A stretch of DNA of 64,000 nt from Cristatella mucedo. Its lineage: Eukaryota > Bryozoa > Phylactolaemata > Cristatellidae. A program made the translations under genes and the position numbers. The stretch covers positions 248,001 to 312,000 of the forward strand of contig WPIO01000017.1 in the NCBI GenBank assembly GCA_009760855.2, read 5' to 3'. The notes under the pieces are model-generated. The model made no database searches and was not told where the DNA came from. It saw only the letters and a program-made list of their open reading frames with translations. Positions 1-15,424 of this stretch are shown piece by piece (positions within the stretch are counted from its first letter, which is position 1; each line of letters starts with the position of its first letter).

Positions 1-540
1 GCATTTCTGCCACTGGTTTTGATGATTTTTTATTTCATCGAAAAGTATTTTCCTCTTTACGTAAGTCTCTTTCATCTGTACATATGTGCAACTAGCAATG
101 AGGAAAATTCGTTTCCACTATGAAGAAAAACTTTTTTTAAACTGTGGTTCGATGAATCAATGAAAAGTCTCCACTCAGTTGGATCATAGCTCTTTTCTAT
201 TTGGTTAACTTGACCTTCGACGTTGCTGAATTTCCTAGTGAATCCTTCGTCGAAAGGTAGGGCAGAAACTCTTTATAGTGATGTCTGCACCACGAAAATC
301 AAATACCCGGGGCGATACGATTTTTCTCTTTGAACCTAGAACGAAGAAGTTAATCCGACTCTGTGTGAAGGTTAAGGTCACTCATTAAGTCATCAAGACC
401 TTGACATTGTGACATTAATAGTTTAGGTGTTGGAACATTAAAAGCATCATAGTTTTCATCAAAGTCACCTTCAGTTGAACTCAAATCACCTTCAGACAAT
501 ATATCTTCGTGTGCAACCGGTGGAACAAGAACTCCCACCT
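1..540 (-). pseudogene. Dead fragment of an uncharacterised invertebrate protein family (copy 1)
   Basis: Reading from 538 down, an acidic stretch leads into LDDLMSDLNLHTESD. After a stop, the frame continues LLRSRFKEKNRIAPG, then a FSWCRHHYKEFLPYLS-like run, then shifted pieces around 60-180 that read roughly as an MKETYVKR segment. From memory, this order (acidic N-terminus, LNDL-RDL helix, ELLASRLKEKN, WRLFIDSS, VHMKETY) is that of a large uncharacterised family, found in many arthropod and cnidarian genomes and annotated only as hypothetical. Several stops and frame changes make it non-functional, and the C-terminal part runs off the window start. A second remnant is at 22319. I cannot assign a function. 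Whether the family is a host gene or carried by a transposon is not shown here. Confidence 0.65.
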
Positions 541-848
541 CATTACTGAGCGGTACAGGTCGGATCGTTGCCAGTAGATTTGGATGTTCATATGCTAAAG
601 GGATGTGTCGCGCGATCGTGCCGCCCTACACGCCCCTTCACCTTTTTACCATTCTCTGCCTCTGGCGAGATCAAGATCTAGCCCCCTCCTCGCCAGCCCA
701 GTCCTGGCTGCGCCTAGGAAAGCGCTGCTGCGATAATTACGATCGCCGAGAGCGCTAGCGAGCCCTGACAGGCCGCCACCTGGCAGGAAGTCTGTAATCT
801 GCCACCAACTGTAAAGAGCGTCCGAGAAAATGACGGCGACCGTCCGAG
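541..848. other. Unassigned spacer
   Basis: I see no gene or repeat here. GC content rises towards the purine-rich block that follows. Confidence 0.5.
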
Positions 849-1146
849 AGGAAAGGAGGAAGGAAGGGAGGGAGGAAGGAAGAGAGTGAGGAAGGAAGGG
901 AGGGAGAGAGGGAGGAAGGGAGGGTGGGAGAGAGGAAGAGAGAGAGATGGAGGAAGGAAGGGAGGGAGGGAGGGAAGAAGGAAGAGAGGGAGAGAGGGAG
1001 AGAGGGAGAGAGGGAGGAATGGAAGGAGGTAAAGAGAGAGGGAGGAAGGAAGGGAGGGAGGGAGGGAGAGAGGAAGAGGAGTGAGGAAGGAAAAGAGGGA
1101 GATAGGGAGGAAGGAAAAGAGGGAGATAGGGAGGAAGGAAGGAGGG
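849..1146 (+). repeat. Polypurine GGAA/GGGA-rich minisatellite
   Basis: About 300 bases are nearly all G and A on this strand, built from irregular GGAAGGAAGGGA and GAGGGAGA units. Long open frames here on both strands (Arg/Glu/Lys on one, Pro/Ser/Leu on the other) are composition artefacts. Confidence 0.93.
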
Positions 1147-1489
1147 TGTTCGGTGGCGGTAGACTCGCCGAATCACTTCGGCTGTACTGGTCCATGCAGG
1201 TACGAGCCGCGGAGTTTTCTCGGCCTTGGCAGCGCCCTGCCGCCACAGCTGAGTGACGCGGCCAATTAGGACAGCCCGCTGCGGCCGCGTCCTCTGCGCC
1301 GCGGCGATCTAGCCGGCCGCTCGCTCGGCGGTGCGTCCCTCTGCCGCGGCTGGACGTCGGAGCCACGGCCCGGCGGCCAGAGCCGTGGCTCCGCGGCTAA
1401 GCAGGCGGCGCGGCCAAAGTGCAAAGAAAGCAAGCAGAAACTCATAGATGGCCGCCCGCTGCTAGCGAAACTTAACGGGAGTAAGTGCC

Positions 1490-1550
<61 letters not shown>

Positions 1551-2470
1551 AGGCGGCGGCGGCGGCGCTCGAGCCTCTACTGCGTACGCCTGACTTGTCT
1601 GCTTGACGTCGACTGCCGGTCACGATTTCTGTGGCAAAGGTAAATTCAACGGTTGATTCGACTGGACAGCGTCATTTATATAGCGAAAGAACGTATTTAC
1701 GTAGCGACAGAAATGATATTTATATAGCGACAGCCGGTCGCCCCGAGATGGCATCGTGCGCGGTGCTGCCTGCTGCTGCTGCTGCAGGACTCGAGCCCGC
1801 GACACGATCGATGATCCGCCGGGCGAGTAAGCAGTAGTGGCCAGTAAACTAAGCGTCCGTACCACATCGCACGTCGCCGTGCAGACTGCACGGGTGGACC
1901 GAAGAAGATGCCGCTGCCTCTACCGCCCGCCGTCTCTTCCGCCCGCCGTCTCTTCCGCGAAAATGCGAAAGACACCAACCGGTCGAATCCGTCGCCGCTT
2001 GAGCTCGAGCGCGGAGCCGAGCTCTGCAGCGTTCTGGCGGCAGATTATCGTTTTTCTCCCGTCGCTAAGCACCAGCTACCTACGATCTGGCAGACTGAGG
2101 TGGGCGCTTGGCGCAAAACGTCGACTTGCGACAAGCGCGAATGAGCGCCCACGGCAGACCGCAGGGGGCGACGCGGTACTCCCTCGCTTGCGAATGCAGC
2201 CTATCCAATGGCTTCCAGCTTGCGACCGTCTCTGAAGGCTGCGCTCCGCATCGACGACTTAGTCGAAAGCCGCAAACCCAGCCAGTGCTAAGCGATCGCA
2301 AATGGCAGCCGCGATGAAGGCCGAATTGCTTGTTGTGAAGTTCGCATACTGTCACGTCGATCGGCCGCACATGCAGGTACTAATAGCAGTAACAACAACG
2401 ACAATAATAACAATAAGAAGTTCGTAATTAGACAAATCTGCCGCTCGAGTCGCTGCGCTGTAATGCCCCG
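1147..2470. promoter_or_regulatory. GC-rich, CpG-rich island of unknown owner
   Basis: The stretch is dense in CG dinucleotides and carries a long GGC array at 1489-1567. Donor-like sites occur (for example CGGGA/gtaagt at about 1480 and GCAAAG/gtaaat at about 1640). No conserved open frame is visible. It could be the promoter and non-coding first exon of an unidentified gene, or a distant 5' exon of Mondo, but nothing links it to either. Confidence 0.4.
1489..1567 (+). repeat. (CGG)n trinucleotide repeat
   Basis: About 25 units with a single GGA interruption near 1551, inside the CpG-rich island. Such arrays usually lie in 5' untranslated regions or promoters. Confidence 0.95.
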
Positions 2471-2893
2471 CGATCGTGGACTGCGAGCTTGACAGCTGCA
2501 CCTCGATTACGAACTACAAGCTTTGCCGGTAAATTAGAACTGGCTTATGACTTCGCTACTATACTAGGCATGTGCCTGAACCCAGTCGCTGTCTCTTGGA
2601 GCAACGGTCTGCCGGTCGGAGAGTCCTAGCGCTGAGCGCGAGCTGCTGTAAGCCTGCTAGTGAATCGGCTGGAGGTCACCTGTCGTATCGGCCGTAGTAT
2701 ACAGGCTATTGTTGAGCTCTTTCTATTACGGTATTTGCAGTTAGCGGTGCGTGCAGGATATCGAGCGCTGCACCTTCAGCGTTGGCGCGTTGCGAGCTTC
2801 GGGTCTTTGCACATTGCTCACGTTGCTGCGCTGCCGACCGAACTAGCGAGGCTCGCGCTCAGCTGTAGCAGCGCGGTCATAGCGCAAAGCTGC

Positions 2894-2906
2894 CTCCTCT
2901 CTCTCT

Positions 2907-2944
<38 letters not shown>

Positions 2945-2961
2945 CCTCTCTCTTTCTCTCT
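2894..2961 (+). repeat. (CT)n microsatellite, interrupted
   Basis: CT dinucleotides with CCCC interruptions, abutting the 3' end of a LINE-B fragment. Confidence 0.95.
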
Positions 2962-3192
2962 AATGCATTCTAATGTATCTCCTTTTGTAACTCCACAAAG
3001 TCATAACAACCATGTGGGTGTTACGCAGGAAAGTTTTGTATAGCACACTCGCAGCCTAAGCGGCTTTCGGTACGCATTCGGTAGCCAACAGACTTCGTCT
3101 CACACAACCAGAGAAAGTGGGAAGCATAGGAGAGTCAGGTGAGCAGTTGAGGTAGTGAGTAGCATGGAAGTAGCAGCTCAGGACCGCTGAAA

Positions 3193-3195
<3 letters not shown>
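2962..3195 (-). mobile_element. LINE-B 3' fragment
   Basis: The reverse strand matches the terminal part of the copies at 10326 and 35980: the SETKSVGYRMRTES-type coding end, then the 3' sequence ending in GGAGATACATTA. It sits between two CT microsatellites. Confidence 0.8.

Positions 3196-3269
<74 letters not shown>
3196..3269 (+). repeat. (CT)n microsatellite
   Basis: About 37 uninterrupted CT units. Arg-Glu open frames on the opposite strand are artefacts. Confidence 0.98.
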
Positions 3270-3273
<4 letters not shown>

Positions 3274-3820
3274 GCATTGGGCTGAGCGAGGCGTACCCGG
3301 AGGTCCGCCGCTTCCGGCCAGGCCTCCGGAGGGCAAAGGATGGCGGCGAGCATCTTGCGGGTCCATCGAGCGAGCGCTCAGCGCTCCCTTCGCGGGCTAT
3401 CGATTGTCTAGTGCGCGGCAGGCGGGCCGACCGGCGGGGGGGCAGGAGTAGGGTAGGGTAGGGCGCTTCGAGTGGACACCGTCGCCCGCCGCCGAGTTGC
3501 CACCGCCGAGCCGAGACGACGGCGGCGGCGACTCGGCGGCGGCCACTCGAGGTCCTTACGGTACTACGGCGCCGTCACATCCGATCGAGCGACGGCGCGC
3601 GCAGCCCAACGCTCCGACCTGCGACTGGTAGACTGGCTCCTCGTCCCCCACCCTACCCCGGAGATGAGCCGGAAGGATGCGCCGGCAGGTCCGCTGCAGT
3701 GCTCGCCTTGGCTCGTTGCGGCTCGCGGCGGCGGCGCCGCTGCGGTCGGCTTCGACCGAAGCGGCGCCGCTGGCAAGACGCCGCAGCGCGCAACTAGCGC
3801 GCACCTAGCTCTAGCCAAGG
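3270..3820. promoter_or_regulatory. GC-rich, CpG-rich segment
   Basis: Continues the GC-rich 5' zone, with CGG runs around 3480-3550 and a short GGGTA repeat at 3448-3464. No recognisable protein is encoded. It may be regulatory, but no core promoter element is clear. Confidence 0.35.
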
Positions 3821-3827
3821 CATCTTG

Positions 3828-3955
3828 TATAATTCGGATGCACAGCGCCCTAAAAGAACTCGATCTCTGCTCAGGCTCTTAACATGAGCTGCGTGGCTCG
3901 AGCCTACGACTTCGGTCAGCATATACATTCGCGGTCGTTAAAGGCGAGATCGCGC
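3828..3955 (-). mobile_element. SINE-2 (tRNA-like head, LINE-A-like tail)
   Basis: The reverse strand reads a box-B-like GTCGTAGGCTCGAGCC, then an AGAGATCGAGTTCTTTTAGG tail followed by GCGCTGTGCAT. The same head-tail order is seen at 17495, 41095, 42545, 47640 and 63860. Confidence 0.6.
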
Positions 3956-4070
3956 CTACACTGAGGACGACATCGGATCCTCGCCGACGACGGTAGGCAT
4001 TATCTCCACCCTTTGCGACGACGTTTCATCCGACCCACCTCTGACGCCTGTCTGTGGTTTCGCGGTGCGC

Positions 4071-8472
<4,402 letters not shown>

Positions 8473-9035
8473 ATAATAATAATAATAATAACATTAATAC
8501 ACTCGAAAGCTCCATCAGAGAACTCAATCTCTTTGTAGGCGCTTTATATTTTCTGCAAAGGAAGCACGATCGAATGGTTAGTGGTAGCATGCTCAATAAA
8601 CAACAAGAATAACGCGATTAGGGGTGACGTGCACAGGGTTGGCATGCAAGTGTGGTTAGTAGCAGCATGCACAGTGTCAGCACGCATAAGCACATTAAGG
8701 TCGAATGGCAGGGACCCACTAAATGCTGCGATGAATAGGTGCGTTTTAAATTTTTTTTTAAATGTGGTTAAGTCAGGGAATGTCGTCGTGCAAGTCGGGA
8801 GTGAGTTCCAGGCTTTGGGAGCATACGAACTAAAGGCACGGTCTCCAAAGGATCTGAGGTTTGTACGAGGTATAGGAAAACAGTTAGACTCCTAAAAGCG
8901 GGTGACACGATGCTTGGACTGCTGGGGCAGTAGATCTGATAGGTAGGCTGGAGCCAAGGAATGAAGGGACCTAAAAGTGAGCGACGTAACCTTGTATTCA
9001 ATGCGTTGCTTGACTGGTATCTTTATGTATGTCAG
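8473..9035 (-). mobile_element. LINE-A 3' portion
   Basis: Begins with the (TAA)n tail (reverse of the ATT repeat). The reverse strand then gives the conserved AAGCGCC-AGAGATTGAGTTCTCT-type 3' end and, further on, the APKAWNSLP and LTFRSLHSLAPAYLS-like terminal coding region of a CR1/L2-type reverse transcriptase protein, with stops and frameshifts. Confidence 0.85.
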
Positions 9036-10325
9036 CTAACTTCTGTAGATGAGTTCTGCTCAGTTAAGACAGCCGAGTTAGGGCAGTTTGGTGGGATTTA
9101 TCAGGAACGATCTCGATGAACGCGAGTAGAGGTGACCATGGAAGCCCCATTGCAGAGAGTGCACCTCACCCGCCCCGCGCTAGTTCTACTACACCCAGCC
9201 TGCATGTACCGACATCGCACACAACGCTTAATTAAGGAGTTTAGTAGGCTGTGTTCGGGTGCGCCGTTTTAGCGTTTTAGGTTGTCGTAAAGCCTCAAAC
9301 GGAGGCTGTCAAACTGTCAGATGCCAAAGCAACAGGCAAGCTTAGCATAATGAGAACGACAGGCCAGAAAACATAAAAAATACTATGCAAAATGTTACGT
9401 CGCGTAAATTTGAAAATAAGGCATTCTTCGTTGCTAACGGCGCCATTTATTCACATTTGATAAAGGGGGGGCGCGCTAGAGTCTCCTCCAATCGTTGCCC
9501 TGCCTACGCCGTAGGGATGCGCCGGTGTCGCATGGAAAATAAAATGTCCAGGCCTGTCCGGGGCTCTTCTTGATGTGGAGGCTGGGTCACGTACTGGCTA
9601 CATTGAAATCGCTTTGCAGCAGGACCGGCGGTTTAGACAATCTTTGCCGGGATTGCGGGCTGATCGTACCCGGCACTGCGGTGTGCCGGGAGTCGCTGTG
9701 GAATGTCGCGTGACCGTTGGCTGGCGAGAAAAAATGCCTCTGCCTCGTGCATGTCGCGCGTCACTTAAGATGATCCGATGTCTGCTCCCATGTGCCCGCT
9801 GCATGCTATTTTTTGAAGCTAAAACTCCAAGTTTCGAGACGCCGGGAAGCTAATAGGTTAGTGTGCGATGGGGGGGTTGTCCAGCCCCAACCAAGTCAGG
9901 CCAGCTGATCCACAAACTGTGGATGGCGGAAGCGTTCGGAAACGCAAAACGTAAAGTACAATGTCTGAAAACCAAGCTGCATGCTTTGCATAGCAACAAA
10001 AACGGTGGGTGGGTGGGTGGGGGGTAATGGCGAGCCACTCATCGAGCATCTGCCACTGGCTCCCGCCCGAGCTCCGCTTAGGCGTGACCGCTGGAATTAG
10101 GGCTCCTGCTTTGGCTAGCGTGAAAAGCCACCGAACCTCTGCAGCCTCTTCAACCTCTGGCGACGAATATGGCTGCAAGAACGGTCAACAAATTGCTGAG
10201 GTTCAGCCACGTGTCGTCATTGCAGAAGGAGCAGCAATGAGCAGCCGGTCGATCGATGGTTACAGAGCCAAGTTCTTACGCTGACCCTCAAGTCCTGCCA
10301 TGGATTGGCTCCTCTTTATATCTAG
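9036..10325. other. Unassigned region with a GGTG repeat
   Basis: No gene or transposon recognised. A G-rich GGTGGGTGGGTGGGTGGGG run lies at about 10004-10024 and could form a G-quadruplex. Confidence 0.4.
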
Positions 10326-11012
10326 TGTAATGTAATGTAATGTATCTCCATCTGTAACTTCAGAAAGCCCCAAAGACTATGTGGCTGTTACGCAGGAGAG
10401 TTTTGTGTAGTACACTCACAGCCTAAGCGGCTTTGGGTACGCATTCAATAGCCAACAGACTTCGTCTCACTCAATAAAGAGATAGTGGGAAGCAACGCAG
10501 AGTCAGGAGAGCAGTTGAGGTAGTGAGTAGCGTGGAAGTAGCAGCTCAGAACCGCTGAAAAGGATGTGCCATAGTCGGCAGCAGGAGAGTAGTTGTCGTT
10601 GCGTAAGAGTTGGGGAAGCGAGTTCCACAGTCTAGGACCTGCATAGCTAAAGCTTCTGTCGCCAACGGTCTTTAAGCGGAGGTATTGAATAGCTAATTTA
10701 TTGTCCACACAGGACCCGAGGGCTTGAAGAGGCTGCAACTGGTGTAGCAGTTCAGCTAGGTACGAAGGAGCCGAGCCGTGGCGGGCCTTGTGGGTCAGCG
10801 TAAGAACTTTGTTCTGTATCCTTTGATCAATCGGCATCCATCCACGGCTTCTTTAGCAAAGGAGGCGGATGCTCAAACCTCTGAGACTTGAAGGCCAGCC
10901 TCGCAGCCATATTCGTAGCCAGCTGCAGAGACTTAGTTGCTTTCTTTGGTAGCCCAGCCAAAAGGGAATTACAACAATCAAGTCGAGACAGAACTAGGGA
11001 GCTAGTTAAATG
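10326..11012 (-). mobile_element. LINE-B C-terminal portion
   Basis: Starts with the tail-like TAATGTAATGTAATG. The reverse strand encodes a 130-codon open stretch with KVLTLTHKARHGSAPSYLAE, SFSYAGPRLWNSLP and the ETKSVGY end, typical of the region after the reverse-transcriptase domain in CR1/L2-type LINEs. The upstream part matches 35380-35500 in opposite sense. Confidence 0.85.
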
Positions 11013-11312
11013 TTTTGCAAGCCACCTAGCTGAACTGCTACGCCAGTTTCAGGCTCCTCGTACCCTCAGGTCCTCATGTGGACAATAAATTAGCTGCTCC
11101 ATTGCTTCGCTTAAAGACCGATGGCATCAGAGGCTTTTGCTGTGCAGGCCCTGAACTGTTAAACTCACATAATTTATACGCAAAGACATCTGCTCTGCTG
11201 CAACCGATTGTGGAGCATCCTTTCCTGCCACCCTTAGCTACTACTGTCATGCTACTCACTATCTCGACTGCTTTCCTGACTCAGCTATGCGTCTCGTGGT
11301 CTCTTTGTTGAA
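11013..11312 (+). mobile_element. LINE-B internal fragment
   Basis: Encodes HLAELLRQFQAPRTLRSSC and DNKLAAPLLRLKTDGIRGFC with frameshifts, then the HATHYLNC-type segment. It lies back to back with the minus-strand copy that ends at 11012. Confidence 0.75.
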
Positions 11313-11722
11313 AGTCTGCAGTTTAAAGCCACTAAAGCGTGCTTCGTGTGCGTTTTTGAAAACTCGCTAGAGTAATACCCACTTTCTGCCCATGCAGTTC
11401 TGCGGAGTTACATTCGGCGATACTGTCCATTGCATCCCTACTACTCCGGTAGTTTGCGAGTCGGCCAGTTTACGACGAGTTCTCTTCCCGAGAATGGGTC
11501 GTGAACGCTAGCGGCGAGCGAGAGGATGCACTCGGAGCGTTGCCAAGACTGGCGGCACCGCTCCGGCCGGTAGTCCCTCACAGACCCCGCGCTACGTACA
11601 GCAACCGGCGGAACCGCCCCGCCGTTGCCACCGGAACGTCATCCGAAACGAACACCTCCAGCAGATCACCGGAAGAGCGGCATTGCTCCACCGATCGAGC
11701 TCTCTCTCTCTCTCTCTCTCTT

Positions 11723-11784
<62 letters not shown>

Positions 11785-12289
11785 TATGCCCCAAGATACA
11801 CGTCACCGCCTGCACGTTTGTCCGAGCAGCAGGAATATCGCTCCGGTTTTGTTAGCGTCCTGATGAAATTTTAACTTTAAGAGGGCACGCTCGCGATTTT
11901 CTGTCTGTCGCGTTCCTCGCTCAAGAGGAGCGTGCGAACGTGCGGTTGCTAGCCTCTCCGCTACGACTTCTTCGCTCGCAGTCGAACGCTGAGCCTGAAC
12001 TTTTTCTCGATGCTGTCGCGATGCTGTCGCGATGTCCGCGTGGAGCTAAAGCTCATCGGCCCCAAAACGTCTGCCAAACCACCGACTACCTCTGCGCAGG
12101 CCGCTCAGCGCGACCGTCACAGTCGATTCCGAGTTGACGTTAACAGTAGCAATTGCAACGATAAGATACTGGCGTGGCGCACCCTAAAGGAGAGCTAGAT
12201 CTCTTGCAGCAAGGCAATCTACACACACTGCAAAGAAAGCGCGGCCACAGGTTACTCTGTAGGCTCGCGGCGTCAGTGCGCTAATAATG
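11313..12289. other. Unassigned region containing a (CT)n tract
   Basis: No gene recognised. The stretch before the CT tract at 11699-11783 is CpG-rich. A short tandem GATGCTGTCGC occurs near 12009-12030. Confidence 0.4.
11699..11783 (+). repeat. (CT)n microsatellite
   Basis: About 85 bp of CT with a TTTCCC interruption near 11721. Confidence 0.97.
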
Positions 12290-13612
12290 CCCGCAATTGA
12301 CAGCGCTTCGCGGACGGACGCAGCGTGCGCTGCGAAAAGTGGGTAAGATTTCAGCTACTTTTTTTCCACATGTCCTTAAGTCTGAGGATCGCGACGAAGT
12401 GAGTTGGACTCGAGGTCAAGGCTGTGGAAGCCGCCGCCGCCACCGCCGCGCGCGGCTCGCTTCGAGCGAGCTGCGAAGGGAGGCGCGTCCGAGAGCGCCA
12501 CGGTAGCCACTTCCTATTACCTCCCGACCCGCCGCCCCGCTACCACCCTCGGCGTCGCAGCGGCGGTCGCAACGGCTGCTTAAAGTCGATCGCCGCCGCA
12601 AAGCCGTCTTTTCCATGGAGCAGCCAGGTGCTACTCCTCTTGACCGCGTCGAGCGCTCTCTTCTTTCGCCCTCTTCTTGCGCGCGCTCGCACCGAACGGC
12701 CGCTCGCACGGCCGCTCGCACGCGCCGCTCGCGTCGGAGGCGCGCGGTCCTCTTGCCGCAAGCTCCTGTCATGCGTCAGTCGCCTTTTCTCGTAAATGAT
12801 TTTAAGGTTAAATTTAAACAAAAAAGAGAAATCAGATATCAAATACACCTGCATGAGTGAGCGCACTTGCCATGTTGACACAGCGGTGTGCTGGTGCAGC
12901 GGACAGCTGCTATACGGTCCCCGGAGCGCTAAGTGGAAAACGCATTTTCCCCGAGCACGGCTGCAGGAGAAGTGGCACTCGCAGTATCCGTTGCTCAACA
13001 AACACGGCCATACAATGGCCTATTTTGATGCTCGTTTCAAATGAAACGGCGTGTTGAAAATGCATCGGCAAGTGCAATCAGGAAAGCGGAGCAGCGTTTC
13101 TTTGTTTTGAGTTATCGACTGCTAATCCAACTAAAATTAGTATCGGCGGCGCTGGGCGCGTCGCGCAGCCCACAAAAGAGTGCGGCGGAGCTGCGGCAGC
13201 TCTCTAATGCATCTGCGGCGGGCGGCGCGCGGCGGTGGCGGCGGCGCGCACATTCTCCAGCAAAAAATCACTACCCTCAACTCGGCCGATGCCGCGCCGA
13301 CGACGCCGCATGCTGAACTTGCGCGCACGCAGAAGCCTATCGGCGCGCGCGCGCCGACCGGTCGTCTGTCATTTCTCACGCTCTCTCTCTCTCTCTCTGC
13401 GGCCTGTTCAACCGCATCGAGCACCGAGCGGAGTGGGCGACGCTCGCGAGCGAAGATAGGTGTGCGTAGGGAGTGGCTGCAGTCTGCTCGTTGGCTCTAT
13501 GCCGGCAGCTGGCCTCTCCTAGCACCGCCTCCATCTTGCTCAAGTCAAGCTTGCTTCATTCGCGGTGGCGGCGGCGCAGGGCTCTCGCGGAGGAGCTGCG
13601 CCCCTGTGCGGC

Positions 13613-13647
<35 letters not shown>

Positions 13648-13660
13648 GGGGGCCCAAGTA
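12290..13660. promoter_or_regulatory. Second GC-rich, CpG-rich island
   Basis: Two CpG-dense blocks (about 12414-12780 and 13140-13660) flank an AT-richer centre. A CT tract lies at about 13378-13400 and a GGC array at 13608-13653. AAGTGG/gtaaga at about 12340 resembles a splice donor. It lies 24 kb upstream of the first recognised Mondo coding exon, on the right side to be its promoter, but this is inference only. Confidence 0.4.
13608..13653 (+). repeat. (GGC)n repeat ending in a G run
   Basis: A run of GGC units ending in GGGGGGG, with strong G-quadruplex potential. Confidence 0.95.
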
Positions 13661-13857
13661 GGGCAAGACAGTGTGCAGAGACGACGTGTTCATGTGTAGC
13701 CCGGTTGAAACGATTTCTAGAGATCGTAAGGGTTTCGGGAGAAATAATAATAAGGAGCTGCACGTTTCATAGCTTATGTCATAGATCGTACGATATTTAA
13801 TCTGAAGCGATAACAATTCAGTTTCTCCAAGTTTGTCGGCGAATGTTCTTCCTGACT

Positions 13858-13965
13858 TTGTAACCATTCGATCGTGCTCTTTTTGCAGCAAGTGTAAAGC
13901 GCCCAGAAAGAGATTGGGTTCTCTGAGGGCGCTTTGTCAAATGCATTATTATTATTAGAATCATT
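13858..13965 (+). mobile_element. LINE-A 3' end
   Basis: TTTTTGCAGCAAGTGTAAAG, then AGAAAGAGATTGGGTTCTCT and a GCGCTTT end, followed by the ATT-repeat tail. Confidence 0.85.
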
Positions 13966-14026
13966 ATTATTAATAGAACGATGCGATCCTCTCGCGATGA
14001 GGAATAGTAAAAGGCTGGAATGCTAT

Positions 14027-14255
14027 AATAATAATCATAACAACACACCTAATAAAGCACACTCAGAGAACTTAATCTCTTATAGATGCTTCAAATTTTC
14101 TGCAAAGAAAAAACACGAACGAATAATTAGTGGTAGCATGCTCGACAAGCAACAAGAATAAGAATAACACGCTTAGGGGTTTATGAACGTGGTCAGCATG
14201 CAAGTGTAGTTAGTGGCAGCATGCAACACTGTCAGCACGCATAAGCTATATAAGC
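14027..14255 (-). mobile_element. LINE-A 3' end
   Basis: Reverse-strand copy. The TAA-rich tail is on the left, then the CTCAGAGAACTTAATCTCTT motif and the 3' untranslated segment with AGCATGCTC and GGTCAGCATGCAAG. Confidence 0.85.
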
Positions 14256-14330
14256 CAAATAATGACAGCCCTGGAGATTATTAGTGGTTGCTGAATCATA
14301 AGCAATGGGAGAAAATAATTATTAGGAAAA

Positions 14331-14360
14331 TAATTCACGTGTACACAATTCACGTGTAAT
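14331..14360 (+). promoter_or_regulatory. Tandem pair of CACGTG E-boxes
   Basis: A 15-bp unit AATTCACGTGTA... is repeated, placing CACGTG at 14336-14341 and 14351-14356, 9 bp apart. Mondo-Mlx sites usually have 5 bp between E-boxes, so a functional link is only a guess. Confidence 0.25.
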
Positions 14361-14864
14361 AATCAGTAAGCCCCAGTTTAGGGCTTCGAAGTGATTTGTG
14401 CTATTGCTGGTGTTGCATACGTCTTGCTCTCTGCGGCTGCCGATCAAATGGTTCAAAGCTAGCGACGTGGACTTGCTGAGTATGTTGCGGTTGCTCACTC
14501 TTTATTGCGGCCCTGCTACCTTCAGCGTAACTGCGTGGATCGGCGAGTCTCCGCGGAGCTCAGCTTCGCCTCTATCTGTCAAGCGCAGCCACGGAGCTAG
14601 AAACAGAAACAAAATGTATATATTTTTGCATAGCGAGCTAGCAGAACTTAGTTTCTATCCAGTCTCTTTCCGCGTGTCGCGATCTTGGTCTTTAATTAAA
14701 GTTGAGCACATTTCCACGGGCAAAGCCATTGCGTAGCATGATTAGGAGGGCAGCGTTGCTTGTGGTCTATGGACTTTCGTGAGAACCAGCTGCAGCGCGT
14801 CAGTAACGTTTGCTGTCGGAAGTTTTGGATAACTACCGAGAACGCCTGGCAGTATCATTCATTA

Positions 14865-14945
14865 GTTTCAAATGTTAAGTGCCTAGGGAGAGATTGAGTT
14901 CTCTGAGGGCGCTATATAAAATGCATTATTATTATTACATTAATA
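14865..14945 (+). mobile_element. LINE-A or SINE-2 3' tail
   Basis: AAGTGCCTAGGGAGAGATTG, then AGTTCTCTGAGGGCGCTATA and ATTATTATT. Only the tail remains. Confidence 0.8.
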
Positions 14946-15424
14946 TTTCCGCGACTATATCGGTACATTGTATCCGAAGCATTTTGATCTGAGCAGTACA
15001 AGACTCATACAGATCGAGGAATATATCGCGCTAGGAGCTGAATTAGCTGCTTGCTCTGGCAAGCTGGGACATTCTGAAAATACCCTACCCAACTTCGGCG
15101 AATTAAGGGACACTGCTTGATCAAATTTTCTTGAACCTCATAGGTCAGTGCTGGGCTGAACTTGATCAAATTTCGGGGAAGTGCTTACTCCAAACAGCTC
15201 CAGGGATAATGCTCACAACTGCTGTACGTTAGATGAAATTCCGGCGTGAGCCGATTGAGTGCCTCAGCGCTCTGGGGGGCTGAAACATTCTTCTCGCAGC
15301 TACGGTTAGGAGCAGCTATATCGAAACTATACTATTCTCATATATTACTGTGCAGAACAATTAATTTTGAGATTACTAAGGTTAAATAACTTTAGTGTGC
15401 TAATGGTGGTAGCAGTGCTGAATC
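14946..15424. other. Unassigned
   Basis: I see no gene or clear repeat. Confidence 0.4.

Noticed and set aside
646-1366. Pro/Ser/Leu-rich and Arg/Glu-rich frames
   Set aside because: Products of the GGAA/GGGA polypurine tract and GC-rich sequence, with no family similarity.
3448-3464. Telomere-like GGGTA repeat
   Set aside because: Only three imperfect units, and not the TTAGG or TTAGGG telomere unit.
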